From: Bacteroidales bacterium
Lineage (GTDB): Bacteria > Bacteroidota > Bacteroidia > Bacteroidales > UBA3824
Length of the DNA stretch: 64,000 bases
NCBI GenBank assembly: GCA_016286055.1
Contig: JAEERW010000006.1
Span: 124,001-188,000 of the forward strand
Direction: 5' to 3'
A program made the translations under genes and the position numbers. Within the stretch, counting starts at the first letter, position 1; the number at the start of each line of letters is the position of its first letter. The notes below the pieces were generated by a model. The model had not been told where the DNA came from. It searched no databases and was given only the letters and a program-made list of their open reading frames with translations. Below are positions 55,686 to 64,000 of the stretch, piece by piece.

Positions 55686-55707
55686 GAAAAAATTTAGGGC
55701 AAAAAAA

Positions 55708-56700
55708 ATGAATAATTTTTTATTCGTTAAATATCAAGGTCTTAGTAGTGGCGAAAAAAGTGTGCTCGCTACAATTTCGGTGCTTCCGTCGTCGTGGTAT
55801 AGTGTAAAAGATTTGTTTCACTATCTCGACATACACAACGGCAGCGACGAAGGAGTGAAGTTTTTCGACAATCTGCACACGCTTGCCCGCAAAGGTTGGC
55901 TCAATTTTACCAAAGGCTGTTACAAAATTTCTGATTCGGCTAATAGTTTTTTAACATCGCTAAAAATCAACGAACAGCATTATCTCCGCACGCTTATCGA
56001 AAAAGTTTCGGGATATTTTGCCAAGCCCAAAATCGAGGAACGTCGCAAAGAATACGAGCATATTGCAGCCAACATCCTCGAAAAAATCAAGTCGCCATCA
56101 AAGAAACTTGCCCTTCTTGCAAAAAATTTTTCAAAATATTGCCTCAACCTCAAACAGAAATGTTTAGCGTTGAAATACAGCGATATGGCTGTTGATATTC
56201 AAAAACAAGTGGACGTTTACGATGAGGATCTTTGCAGTATTTTTGCCGAAAAAGCCGCTGTGCTAAACTCTGCCGGCAAATACGGAGAGGCAATAGAAAC
56301 TGGTCTTAAATGCTTGGATTTCTGCGTTATGCACAAACGACCAAACAAAACCAAAACATACGCCTTAGAACTCTGTTACGGTGTAATGTCGTCGGCATTT
56401 GAGCGTTTAAACGATTACAAAAAATCACTTCTCTATGCTCTCAAAGCCATCGAAACAGGTCGTCGCAACCGCAATTTTGGTGTTTACGAGCAAGCCATGA
56501 GCCTTTACAACGCGGCAGTGTCGTACTACAAAGACGGCGAATTTGCCCGTGCCCGATTCTATATAATAAAGGCATACGCCGAATATTGCAACGAAAACGG
56601 CGGTCATCGTCCCGGCTGGTTTTCAAAATGGAATATACGGCGCATACGTTACTGCGTGAGATATAGAATCAACTATCTGATTTCGAGATTGTTGGGATAA
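55708..56700 (+). CDS. Winged-helix/TPR protein
   Basis: A 330-residue soluble protein from the ATG at 55708. The first 95 residues look like a winged helix (SSGEKSVLATISVLP, WYSVKDLFHYL, KFFDNLHTLARKGWLNFTKG). Residues about 140-310 form TPR-like helical pairs (ALKYSDMAVDIQKQVD, YGEAIETGLKCLDFC, YKKSLLYALKAIETGRRN, MSLYNAAVSYYKDGEFARAR). The C-terminus is basic. Related proteins occur with STAND or signalling modules, but none is next to it. The gene ends exactly where the convergent LtaS-like gene ends. Confidence 0.65.
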   Translation: MNNFLFVKYQGLSSGEKSVLATISVLPSSWYSVKDLFHYLDIHNGSDEGVKFFDNLHTLARKGWLNFTKGCYKISDSANSFLTSLKINEQHYLRTLIEKVSGYFAKPKIEERRKEYEHIAANILEKIKSPSKKLALLAKNFSKYCLNLKQKCLALKYSDMAVDIQKQVDVYDEDLCSIFAEKAAVLNSAGKYGEAIETGLKCLDFCVMHKRPNKTKTYALELCYGVMSSAFERLNDYKKSLLYALKAIETGRRNRNFGVYEQAMSLYNAAVSYYKDGEFARARFYIIKAYAEYCNENGGHRPGWFSKWNIRRIRYCVRYRINYLISRLLG

Positions 56701-58680
56701 TTATTCCGCCGTCAACCTATTATTCTTCATCCTCTCCACATATTGTTGAATTATTGCCTTCATCTGAGTCTCCATAAAGGGCACTTGTGGAAAGTCGTCT
56801 TTGTGGTCAATGAGGTTGTTTTGGAGGGTTTGGTCGTGGCGATAGTCGAATATTCCAAACAATTTGTCGGCTTTATATTGAATCATCAGAGTGTCAAGAT
56901 AATACTGCGATGTGCCGTTGAGATCGTTGAAAACATAGTTGACATAGCCTGCCGAATCGCTTTTGAAAATATCTTTTCCAAAAGAGAAAAACGGCTTATT
57001 GTAGTTGAGAAGGCTTAACAATGAGGGAGTTATGTCCATTTGCTGCATCAGACGGGTGGAATCCATCTTGGCAGGCAACGAACCGTCGGGCGTGAAGAAG
57101 AAAATCGGAATCAGAAATCTTCCACATTCGCCTTGATACTCGTCTAAACATGCGGGACCCGTGTGGTCGGCGGTGAAAACAAAAATCGTGTTTTTGTACC
57201 AATCGTAATCCTTGATGCGTTCAAAATATCTGCGCAGCGAATAATCGGCATATTCTACCGCCTTGTGCATCGGGATTAAACCCTCTTTGAAGCGTTCGGA
57301 GTATTGCTCGGGTACTTTGTAGGGGTTGTGGCTCGATGCTGAAAAAATCGTCAAGAAAAACGGTTTTCCCTCGTTGGCAATGCGGTTGCAATTGTCGGCA
57401 AAGTATTGAAAATAAGGTTCATCCCAAATAGCCCAAGTGCCGTCGAAATCGTCATCGTTGTTGTATTCGGTCATACCGTAGTAATCTTGAAAACCTATGG
57501 CATTAGAAAAGCCCTTGAAACCGAGTGTGGTGTTAGGTGCTCCGTGGAAAAATGCGGTGTAATAGCCTTCGTTTTTGAGCATTTCGGGCAAACCTTGAAG
57601 AGTGTTGTTGGCGTAAAAATAATAGCAATAAGGCTCTTTGTAACGCGGTACCCCTGCCAAAACGCCGGGCATACAGTCAACCGAGCGAATACCGTTGGCA
57701 AACGAATATTCAAAAGCGTAACTTTGCAAAATAAGCGAATCCAAAAACGGCGTATATCCCTTAAAATTAGGAATATCCTTATTAAATAAACCTGTGTATT
57801 CGCGGCTGAAACTCTCCATAAGTATCAGCACAATATTGCGTTTGTTGATTACATTGTTGCTGTCGGGAACAATTTTGGGCATAAAAAGGCTGTCTAACTC
57901 CTCGCTTGCATAAAAGTTGGGATTTTTGTAACCGCTTTTGTGTATGGTGGTTATGAGGGTAAACGGCGTATTTAGCACAATTGCCGTGTGCGACGGTTTT
58001 TTGCAATAAATATCTGCCACGTCCATACGGATAGGGTGCATTTTAAGACCGAAACCTCCGCGAGCACCGCAAACGCCAAGATAAATGGCAAGGCACATTA
58101 ATAGAAAGTTGGTGATATAGAATGCCTTACCGCTAAGGAAAAAGTGAGTTGTTTCGCCTTTTTTGATAGGATTGAAATATAGCAGACAGAGTGCCACAAC
58201 AGATGCAATGCCAAATATCCAAACCTGCCAATATTCTGTAATAGAGTGCATTAAGATTGTTCCGATATTGGTTTCGTTGCCAAATTCCGAAAAGAATGTG
58301 GAAGTGGTGCGTCTGCCGCCAAACTCATAATAAACTACATCGGCAACGTTGGCAAGTATAAACGGAATGTTTACAGCAAGAAAAACGATTTTTACAATCT
58401 TTTGGTAGCCAGCCGTGCCGCGTTTTTTTATAGGAAGCATATGCAACAGTATGCAAATCAAGTTGATATAGCAAAGTGCGCTGAGGTCGAAACGTGTTCC
58501 GCCCATACACATTGTGAAAAGTTCATCTGAATCAACATCGGCAAAAGCACTTTTGTACATCAAGTAAAAAAATATACGTGCTGCCATGTACAACACCATA
58601 GCAATCAGCATATTAACCGCCATAATAACGGCGGGCTGCTGTTTAAAGTTTCTCACAAATTCGCGCATACTAAAAATCAA
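56701..58680 (-). CDS. LtaS-like sulfatase-fold membrane enzyme
   Basis: A 659-residue protein; starts at 58680 or 58668 (MREFVRNF) are both possible, close to the HD gene stop. Five N-terminal membrane helices (to about residue 210) precede a sulfatase-type domain outside the membrane. The metal/nucleophile motif is VLILMESFSREYTG, with later FVFTADHTGPA and SASSHNPY supplying metal ligands. This is the phosphoglycerol/phosphoethanolamine transferase architecture. In Bacteroidetes it may modify lipid or polysaccharide head groups; the substrate is unknown. It forms an operon with the HD-domain gene. Confidence 0.88.
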   Translation of the reverse strand: MIFSMREFVRNFKQQPAVIMAVNMLIAMVLYMAARIFFYLMYKSAFADVDSDELFTMCMGGTRFDLSALCYINLICILLHMLPIKKRGTAGYQKIVKIVFLAVNIPFILANVADVVYYEFGGRRTTSTFFSEFGNETNIGTILMHSITEYWQVWIFGIASVVALCLLYFNPIKKGETTHFFLSGKAFYITNFLLMCLAIYLGVCGARGGFGLKMHPIRMDVADIYCKKPSHTAIVLNTPFTLITTIHKSGYKNPNFYASEELDSLFMPKIVPDSNNVINKRNIVLILMESFSREYTGLFNKDIPNFKGYTPFLDSLILQSYAFEYSFANGIRSVDCMPGVLAGVPRYKEPYCYYFYANNTLQGLPEMLKNEGYYTAFFHGAPNTTLGFKGFSNAIGFQDYYGMTEYNNDDDFDGTWAIWDEPYFQYFADNCNRIANEGKPFFLTIFSASSHNPYKVPEQYSERFKEGLIPMHKAVEYADYSLRRYFERIKDYDWYKNTIFVFTADHTGPACLDEYQGECGRFLIPIFFFTPDGSLPAKMDSTRLMQQMDITPSLLSLLNYNKPFFSFGKDIFKSDSAGYVNYVFNDLNGTSQYYLDTLMIQYKADKLFGIFDYRHDQTLQNNLIDHKDDFPQVPFMETQMKAIIQQYVERMKNNRLTAE

Positions 58681-59308
58681 AATAATCGTCGTCTTCTTCC
58701 TCTACTTTCTTCTCTAAAATGCCCGCTGCGAGGTTGTCGCCGGCTTGAATAATGGTGCAGAGTGGGCAAATTTCGCGCGATGTGTTAAGGTTTTTGCGCA
58801 GTTCGGTACTTTGAAAAGGCAAATCCCATGCGGTCATGTGCCAACGGATAGCCATAATTTCGTAATCGCTCATAGCAAGTCCGCAGCGAAGTAGCATTAT
58901 CACTGATTTTTCGCCGTGTCCGAGAGGGAAATTGCTGTAATCTAAGTTGTAGCCGGTATAATATTCGGGTTTGCCGTCTTTGCCTTTGCGGCGGCGTGTG
59001 GCTTTTTTGTAAATATCTGATTTGCAAACATCGTGAAGTAATGCTGCAATTATTATGCTATCGTCGGGACACTCTTCTTTCAATTCGGGACGAAATTCTG
59101 CCATCATATCACGCACTTTGAGCGAACAATAATAAACGTTGAGAGAGTGTTCAAGAAGTCCTCCGTCGTCGTTTAAATGGTGGCGAGCCGATGCCGGTGC
59201 TTCAAAAAAACCAATTGTATCAAGTTCTTCAATCACCTCGTCGATGCCCTCGCGTTCGGTAGATTTTAGTAGGTTTATAAATTCTGTACGTTTTAAATCG
59301 TTTTTCAT
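58670..59308 (-). CDS. HD-domain phosphohydrolase
   Basis: A 212-residue soluble HD protein. The metal site is visible as H-x-L (LLEHSLNVY), then ALLHDVCKSD, with later GHGEKSV and RWHMTAWD histidines, the pattern of HD nucleotidases/phosphodiesterases. The C-terminus ends in an acidic tail (EEEDDDYFDF). It overlaps or abuts the LtaS-like gene and is followed upstream by the DUF4907 lipoprotein after 5 bp, so an extended operon 56.7-62.0 kb is possible. Confidence 0.85.
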   Translation of the reverse strand: MKNDLKRTEFINLLKSTEREGIDEVIEELDTIGFFEAPASARHHLNDDGGLLEHSLNVYYCSLKVRDMMAEFRPELKEECPDDSIIIAALLHDVCKSDIYKKATRRRKGKDGKPEYYTGYNLDYSNFPLGHGEKSVIMLLRCGLAMSDYEIMAIRWHMTAWDLPFQSTELRKNLNTSREICPLCTIIQAGDNLAAGILEKKVEEEDDDYFDF

Positions 59309-59313
59309 CTATT

Positions 59314-59673
59314 TTATTGTTTTAATATGTTCATGTCGATAAGGTCTTGACGGGTAATCGACGGTGGCATTTCGCCTTTAATCATTTTGAGCACAACCAA
59401 TTTGCCACAGTGCAAAGCATCACATTGTGTGTCAAATTGGTGAAACCCTTCTATTACAGGGATATGGCGCTGCACTATTAGTTTTTTGTCATCAACATAC
59501 ACTGCATAACCCCAGCCGCTGTCTACTTGTATAGTTTCTACTCGGAATTTTAAGTCGGTATTATGGGTGGTATCCCACGATGTGCAATTTTCGGTAGGCG
59601 TAGAGTTGATACACGATATTGTTGAGAGTATCAATGGGGCAACAATCATTATCAGAACACTTTTAAACCTCAT
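59314..59673 (-). CDS. DUF4907-like lipoprotein
   Basis: A 119-residue lipoprotein with lipobox STISC (Cys21). The body KFRVETIQVDSGWGYAVYVD, RHIPVIEGFHQFDTQCDA and VVLKMIKGEMPPSITRQDL matches DUF4907, a short Bacteroidetes family often encoded next to kelch-repeat lipoproteins. Function unknown. It lies 3 bp from the outer membrane protein gene and is clearly co-transcribed with it. Confidence 0.82.
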   Translation of the reverse strand: MRFKSVLIMIVAPLILSTISCINSTPTENCTSWDTTHNTDLKFRVETIQVDSGWGYAVYVDDKKLIVQRHIPVIEGFHQFDTQCDALHCGKLVVLKMIKGEMPPSITRQDLIDMNILKQ

Positions 59674-59676
59674 AAT

Positions 59677-60447
59677 CTAGAAAATTTTGCTCAGCAAGTA
59701 AGAGCGGTTGGTGGTCCACTGCGAAATTGGGATAACGAAACTTGTGCTGATGTAGAACATTGTGTTAGGTTGAGCTGTGTTTGGCGTTATCGTTTGTTTG
59801 TTGTTCGCCTGCCCGATGGATACAGTATAATCTTTGTTGAGGAAGCTTTGTGGCATAATAGAAAAACGCATATTAAACAGCTTGTAGTTGAAACCTACGA
59901 AGATAGGGGTGGAGAATGCGTTATATGAGTCCTTGTCTTGTTTGTGTTTAACCTTTTCTGTGTTGCCTTTGAGTTTTTGTATAGTGGTGAGCCCTATGTT
60001 TAGATTGAACTGACCGCCAACATAGAAGTATCCCTGATTGTTGTAAATCTGGTGTCCGAATTTTAACAAAACAGGGAAGCAGACACTAGTAATTCGGTTG
60101 GTTTCTTTAAGTTCCACGGCTTTGTCGGCAGAAGAGTAACGGGCAGATGCAGCAAGCGAAGAAAAGTTGGCACCGAATACCAATCCCATTTTGTCGTTGT
60201 TGAAATCGTGGTGAAACTGCAATCCGATAGTGTATCCGGGAGTGTATTCCACATTTTTGATAGGATATACAGGAATGCTGCCCTGGTCGGTTTTTACCAC
60301 AAGGTTTTGTAATGTGTCGGGGGCTCCGGCAAAATTGTGGTGCATGCCGATCTCGAGTGCAAAATAGTTGAATTCCCATCGCACTTGGGCTTGGGCTGCG
60401 GAGCAGACACTTGTTAATATTGCAATTATAAGTGCTAATTTTTTCAT
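59677..60447 (-). CDS. Outer membrane beta-barrel protein
   Basis: A 256-residue protein with a signal peptide (to AQAQ, about residue 21) and alternating aromatic strands (WEFNYFALEIGMHHNFAG, YTIGLQFHHDFNNDKMGLVF, GYFYVGGQFNLNIGL, FSTPIFVGFNYKLFNMRFSI). This is an 8-10-stranded barrel of the porin-T/OmpW-like kind. It sits between the DUF4907 and kelch genes, 10 bp from the latter, in one operon. Role unknown. Confidence 0.8.
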   Translation of the reverse strand: MKKLALIIAILTSVCSAAQAQVRWEFNYFALEIGMHHNFAGAPDTLQNLVVKTDQGSIPVYPIKNVEYTPGYTIGLQFHHDFNNDKMGLVFGANFSSLAASARYSSADKAVELKETNRITSVCFPVLLKFGHQIYNNQGYFYVGGQFNLNIGLTTIQKLKGNTEKVKHKQDKDSYNAFSTPIFVGFNYKLFNMRFSIMPQSFLNKDYTVSIGQANNKQTITPNTAQPNTMFYISTSFVIPISQWTTNRSYLLSKIF

Positions 60448-60457
60448 GTTAGATTAG

Positions 60458-61957
60458 TTAAGGTCTGTATTCCCAAAGGAAGTTTTCGTATTTAGAGTCT
60501 GAGTTTTCGCCGGTGTAACTGTAACCTCCGCCTAAGTAGCAACGGTCGTTACCCGAAATGCCGAAACTGTGCGATACATTTTTATAGGGGAATGATTCGC
60601 ATCTCAGCCAATCGTTGTTTGCTTGGTCGTAGCGGTAGAAATCAGAGTAGAGTCTGTCGTTGTTTTCGCCAGTGCCATAGTATCCGTATCCTGCCACAGC
60701 CATTGATGCGCCAAAAGCACGGGCGTCGCCAGGGAACGCCTGTTTCTTTTCCCACATAAAATAATAAGGTGCGTCGTCTTTTTGCGTGCCCTCTTTTAAT
60801 ATGCAATGGATGAGGTCGGTGTGATATTTGCCGTCGTTATCTTTTCCGCCAACAATATAAGCGTTGTCGCCTATGATAAACGAGGATGCGCCAGTGAGTT
60901 CGCCGTAAGCAAATGGCTGTGTCATTGTGTAGAAATATCCGCGTTTTAGATTTGGCATATTGTTGTTGTCACGTTCCATGATAAATACGTAGAAATCGTT
61001 GTGACAAGCTCCGCTGGCGTTTTCTCCTAATCCAAGGAAGCCTAGCTCTCCGAGTGCGAACGAAACAGAGCCTGTGCGTTCGTTGCCTGTAAAAGGTGGG
61101 CCTTGACGGTCTTTATAGTTGCTGCGGACTTCTTCCCAGCGGTCTTTCTTGGTGAGGTCTAATACGTAGAAGTCTTTTTCGTAGCTTGTTTTTCCCTCGG
61201 GGTCGGAACAGCCGAGACCCACATATAGGCAGAGAACAGGCACGTTTTGAATGTAGTCGGTGTAGTTGAGCACAAATGCCGACACTCCCCAGCGCGCTCT
61301 GCCCTTGAACGGTGGCAATGAAACTATCTTTTTGCTTTTTGAGCTAAACATATATACGTCGCTAAAGCATTGTCCTGCGTTGCGTCCCAAGCCGAAGTAA
61401 GTGATAGTGTCACCGTCCACCACTGTGGAAACAGAAAAGCCGTCGGCGCGCACATTGTCGGAGAGCCGAGATTTAGGCTCGCTGCATGCAAACCATTCGT
61501 CGTGTGGCTGCGAAGTGGTAAACTTGGTGATGTTAGGATTGTAACCAATAGTGCCGCTTTTGGTTATGATAAATGAGCGGATATAGTATTCGGTTTCGAA
61601 GTTTAGCCCGCTTAGTGATGATTCAAAATCGGTACTTTGTTGGCTGTTGTAGTCGAAAAAAGTGCAATTACTTGAATCGCTGTTAATTACAGGAATGTTG
61701 CTATTGGCAGACCAACAATGTCCGTATTTGACAATTTCATCAGGGTCGGTGTATTCAAAATAACCATTTACGGTGGCACCACGGTCGTAAACAGATTTTA
61801 CGGTGTCGCTAAAGCCCGCACTTTCGAGTATAGACCCCGCAGGCGTGATGAAAGCATTTTTGAAGAACACCCTATATTGAGAATAAAGGTTGTCGTCGGC
61901 GGTACAAGCGCACATTAGCATTGCAGAGGCCGAAAAAAGCGTTAATAGAGTTTTCAT
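60458..61957 (-). CDS. Kelch-repeat lipoprotein
   Basis: A 499-residue protein with lipobox MCAC (Cys18), followed by TADDN, a possible surface-export signal. Residues about 30-145 are an Ig/fibronectin-like domain (GATVNGYFEYTDPDEIVKYG, LNFETEYYIRSFI). From about 150 on, six kelch blades appear (GFSVSTVVDGDTITYFGLGR, SFIIGDNAYIVGGKDNDGKYH, SMAVAGYGYYGTGENNDRLY, HSFGISGNDRCYLGGGYSY), a beta-propeller. Partner proteins are the barrel and the DUF4907 lipoprotein behind it. An exact -7 box, TATTTTTG, lies at 61987-61994. Confidence 0.85.
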   Translation of the reverse strand: MKTLLTLFSASAMLMCACTADDNLYSQYRVFFKNAFITPAGSILESAGFSDTVKSVYDRGATVNGYFEYTDPDEIVKYGHCWSANSNIPVINSDSSNCTFFDYNSQQSTDFESSLSGLNFETEYYIRSFIITKSGTIGYNPNITKFTTSQPHDEWFACSEPKSRLSDNVRADGFSVSTVVDGDTITYFGLGRNAGQCFSDVYMFSSKSKKIVSLPPFKGRARWGVSAFVLNYTDYIQNVPVLCLYVGLGCSDPEGKTSYEKDFYVLDLTKKDRWEEVRSNYKDRQGPPFTGNERTGSVSFALGELGFLGLGENASGACHNDFYVFIMERDNNNMPNLKRGYFYTMTQPFAYGELTGASSFIIGDNAYIVGGKDNDGKYHTDLIHCILKEGTQKDDAPYYFMWEKKQAFPGDARAFGASMAVAGYGYYGTGENNDRLYSDFYRYDQANNDWLRCESFPYKNVSHSFGISGNDRCYLGGGYSYTGENSDSKYENFLWEYRP

Positions 61958-61986
61958 TACGTTATTTCAGGTGTGAAAATTTTCGC

Positions 61987-61994
61987 CAAAAATA
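61987..61994 (-). promoter_or_regulatory. -7 box of the kelch operon
   Basis: TATTTTTG on the minus strand, exact TAnnTTTG, 29 bp before the start codon. Confidence 0.5.
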
Positions 61995-62013
61995 TAGTTT
62001 TTTTGTGAAATAT

Positions 62014-62050
62014 AAAAAAAAACGGCGCAAAAACTTTTATTCTTGCGCCG
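62014..62050 (-). terminator. Terminator after the tRNA-Asn genes
   Basis: CGGCGCAA (62023-62030) pairs with TTGCGCCG (62043-62050). On the minus strand a run of nine T residues follows (62014-62022). Confidence 0.9.
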
Positions 62051-62057
62051 AAATTCG

Positions 62058-62131
62058 CTCTCCAACGTGGACTTGAACCACGGACCCTCTGATTAACAGT
62101 CAGATGCTCTAACCAACTGAGCTATTGGAGA
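62058..62131 (-). tRNA. tRNA-Asn (anticodon GTT), copy 1
   Basis: A 74-nt tRNA on the minus strand: acceptor TCTCCAA with TTGGAGA, D arm TAGCTCAGTTGGTTAGAGC, anticodon loop CTGTTAA (GTT), T arm CGTGGTTCAAGTCCACG. CCA is not encoded. Confidence 0.95.
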
Positions 62132-62175
62132 ATTATCCAAATACTTTAATAATCTATGACAATAACATCTATTTG

Positions 62176-62249
62176 CTCTCCAACGTGGACTTGAACCACG
62201 GACCCTCTGATTAACAGTCAGATGCTCTAACCAACTGAGCTATTGGAGA
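62176..62249 (-). tRNA. tRNA-Asn (anticodon GTT), copy 2
   Basis: Identical in sequence to the copy at 62058-62131, 44 bp upstream of it in the minus direction. A tandem duplication with one shared terminator. Confidence 0.95.
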
Positions 62250-62469
62250 ATTATTATCTTTAATATCTATGTCAAATTTCGTTTCTCAATTGCGGTGCAA
62301 AGGTAGGGTATATTTCCTAATAAAAAAATTTTTTTACAAAAAAAATCCAATTTTTTTTTATCACACTCTGTATCCGTCTATTAAAATATCAATCATTGGG
62401 GTTAATGAGCCGCACTATTTGTAGAGATATTCGCCAAGATGCTCTTTCTATAATCTGACAACTGATGAA

Positions 62470-63960
62470 CTATTCTACTTTAACCGACGGATTAAAGTGT
62501 TGCACCAAACGGACTGGCAATCCAATGGAAGCAGAGAAAGAGCCGTCTAATAGAATTGAATTATCATAAATATCAAAAGAGAATACATATCTTGTATTGT
62601 TGTTGGTGTCAAATGATAACGATTGATAAGCGCCGACCGAATTATAAAACATTGATCCACGCATTTCGCCAGTTTCGGGAAGAAAAACCGCTCCATGAGA
62701 TTCCAAAACAGCCCATTCTTCTTTGGTATATTGGTTTGGAATATCTTTATAATATTTAATAGAATAATTACCATCAAATGGCGGCTTACCTTCATCAGCC
62801 GTCCAATCATCGGGTAAAAATATCCATCCATAAACGCCATCCACAAAGGCGCCACCACTTTTTTGAATAGCATCGGGTCGTTGAGATGTCAGATAATCCC
62901 ACTCGTCTTTGGATAGAATAGTCCATTCTGCACCATAAGCGCAAATGCCACTCAAAAAACCATCGGTATCTACAGGAGCATTGTAGTTATCATCGTTGGT
63001 TGTCTGATCTGGTTTGCCACCTTCTAAAAACGCTCCCCATTTAAAGATATCAGTCCAATTATCTTCACCTTTCCAATTAGCATAATCTTCACCCACATTC
63101 ATTGTTTTTGTAAAGCAACTGTTATATTGAGGAGATGCCAAACGCCAAGTGCCGTCCATTGGCCGGTATTGCAAGTTGCCTTTACTAAAAAAAACGTATT
63201 TGTTGTCGCCCACCGAAAACAATCCGTGAACACATCCTTCGGGCACGGTGAAACCTATACTATAAAACAGCTTGTCTTTGACATCGAAACAATGCTCCAA
63301 AGCTAACATTTCGCTTTCGATAGCAGTACCAAACGGCACAGCATAAAAACAATTGCCGCTAACAACCTCGGAGTAAAACGCCAAACCATATTTCATCGTC
63401 AATTTAGTGTTTAATAGATTGATATTCAAAAAAATAGTGCTTTGAACAAGGCTGATAGAAATAGCGTTGGTATTGTAAGTGAAGTTTTCGCAAGCCCAAT
63501 AACTATATTTTTCCAAACCTTCGGCAAGTGATGACACTTTTTTAACGTCGATAAACGGTTTGCCGTTGTTGTATTTAGTTTCATTCTTGAGTGCGGCGGT
63601 GAATTTGGTGGAGCCAGGAATCAATTCTACGCCTTTTTTTACCTTTAATTCGCCCGAAAACTGAGCGGATGTTTTACCAGCTTTGCCTTTGGCTGACAAA
63701 ATCAACGGTTCGTAAAGCACCTGTGAATTAGATATTTCTACTTCATCGCCATCTTCAAAGGTTTGTTTCAATTCTACTCCGTCAACACTGCCCTTCATCG
63801 GTGTAATACCTATGGTGATTGAAAAAGGAACAGTTTTGTATTTATCTTCCGCCTCTTCAATGGGTTTGTTGTTGTCTGGAGCGGTGTCGTCCTTTTTACA
63901 AGATGTGGCTGCAAAAAACAAGACCAACAATAGGATTAATAGTTTGCTATACGATGTCAT
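62470..63960 (-). CDS. Large lipoprotein with fimbrillin-like N-terminus and FISUMP-like C-terminus
   Basis: A 496-residue protein with lipobox AATSC (Cys21), followed by KKDDTAPDN, an acidic surface-export signal. The first 240 residues (TFEDGDEVEISNSQVLYEPL, LSAKGKAGKTSAQFSGELKV, KYSYWACENFTYNTNAISIS) have the look of fimbrillin-like Ig sandwiches. Residues about 250-496 (KYVFFSKGNLQYRP, DIFKWGAF, ILSKDEWDYL, GWIFLPDDW, VFLPETGEMRG, GLPVRLVQHF) form the same domain as in the 4158 lipoprotein, minus the YWSSS phrase. It is probably a surface adhesin or fimbrial tip protein. It lies 26 bp downstream of another gene end with the same last four residues. Confidence 0.82.
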   Translation of the reverse strand: MTSYSKLLILLLVLFFAATSCKKDDTAPDNNKPIEEAEDKYKTVPFSITIGITPMKGSVDGVELKQTFEDGDEVEISNSQVLYEPLILSAKGKAGKTSAQFSGELKVKKGVELIPGSTKFTAALKNETKYNNGKPFIDVKKVSSLAEGLEKYSYWACENFTYNTNAISISLVQSTIFLNINLLNTKLTMKYGLAFYSEVVSGNCFYAVPFGTAIESEMLALEHCFDVKDKLFYSIGFTVPEGCVHGLFSVGDNKYVFFSKGNLQYRPMDGTWRLASPQYNSCFTKTMNVGEDYANWKGEDNWTDIFKWGAFLEGGKPDQTTNDDNYNAPVDTDGFLSGICAYGAEWTILSKDEWDYLTSQRPDAIQKSGGAFVDGVYGWIFLPDDWTADEGKPPFDGNYSIKYYKDIPNQYTKEEWAVLESHGAVFLPETGEMRGSMFYNSVGAYQSLSFDTNNNTRYVFSFDIYDNSILLDGSFSASIGLPVRLVQHFNPSVKVE

Positions 63961-63985
63961 AATAAATTATGCGCTCTAACGTGAA

Positions 63986-64000
63986 TTATTCTACTTTAAC
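63986..64000 (-). CDS. 3' end of an upstream gene, probable paralogue (partial)
   Basis: The last 15 bases read VKVE then a TAA stop on the minus strand. The 62470 lipoprotein also ends VKVE, and ten or more bases are identical at the DNA level. This suggests a tandem paralogue beyond the window edge. With four residues visible the call is tentative. Confidence 0.35.
   Translation of the reverse strand, partial: VKVE

Noticed and set aside
62250-62469. Possible further gene between tRNA-Asn and the lipoprotein
   Set aside because: Only AT-rich sequence with no open frame of note or terminator was seen.

Overview
The window is typical Bacteroidales (Bacteroidota) chromosome; I cannot name the genus. 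The signs are a SusC/SusD pair with surface lipoproteins, a BACON domain, many lipoproteins with acidic residues after the lipobox cysteine, a BspA-type leucine-rich repeat protein, and the Bacteroidetes promoter signature (TTTG, about 19-21 bp, TAnnTTTG) in front of many transcription units. Base composition is moderate, with one visibly AT-rich island at about 45.0-49.2 kb.

Layout. 0-9.3 kb: housekeeping genes (asnB, argB, a PPi-type phosphofructokinase, argS, a phosphate butyryltransferase) with a broken Rpn-family nuclease gene and a surface lipoprotein between them. 9.4-12.6 kb: small stress-type membrane protein, secreted subtilase, lipoprotein, small OB-fold-like protein. 12.6-25.7 kb: a beta-glucan utilisation locus (GH3, SusC, SusD, glycan-binding lipoprotein, GH16 laminarinase, membrane-anchored LuxR-type regulator). 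The two divergent promoters at its head share a repeated motif, TTTGCAGTAGT, placed exactly 41 bp before each -7 box. 25.8-42.3 kb: arginine genes argD, argC, argG and an acetyltransferase, all on the minus strand but separated by unrelated genes: a siroheme/sulfite reductase operon, three DUF4143-type AAA ATPases and small membrane proteins. 42.6-44.0 kb: a split chromate-type transporter. 43.7-45.0 kb: a Fic protein preceded by repeated palindromes. 45.0-49.2 kb: a three-gene operon with the architecture of an ABC-three-component (ABC-3C) conflict system. 49.3-55.5 kb: a BspA-like secreted protein, an esterase/ATP-grasp/esterase cluster and a RelE/ParE-type toxin-antitoxin pair. 55.5-64.0 kb: tRNA-Leu, a TPR protein, an LtaS-like sulfatase-fold membrane enzyme, an HD hydrolase, a kelch/OMP/DUF4907 operon, two identical tRNA-Asn genes and a large lipoprotein.

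How the genes may work together. The beta-glucan locus reads as surface GH16 cleavage, SusCD import and periplasmic GH3 trimming under one sensor-regulator. The sulfite reductase fusion lies directly upstream of the two genes that make its siroheme cofactor. The most unusual pattern is that all three DUF4143 ATPase genes, and the Fic gene, carry their own short tandem-repeat array in the promoter region. The ATPase arrays have periods of 33, 32 and 33 bp, and in the clearest case the repeat core lies between the -33 and -7 boxes. The ABC-3C operon, the ATPases, the Fic gene and the toxin-antitoxin pair make 28-56 kb an accessory, conflict-type region within a core background.
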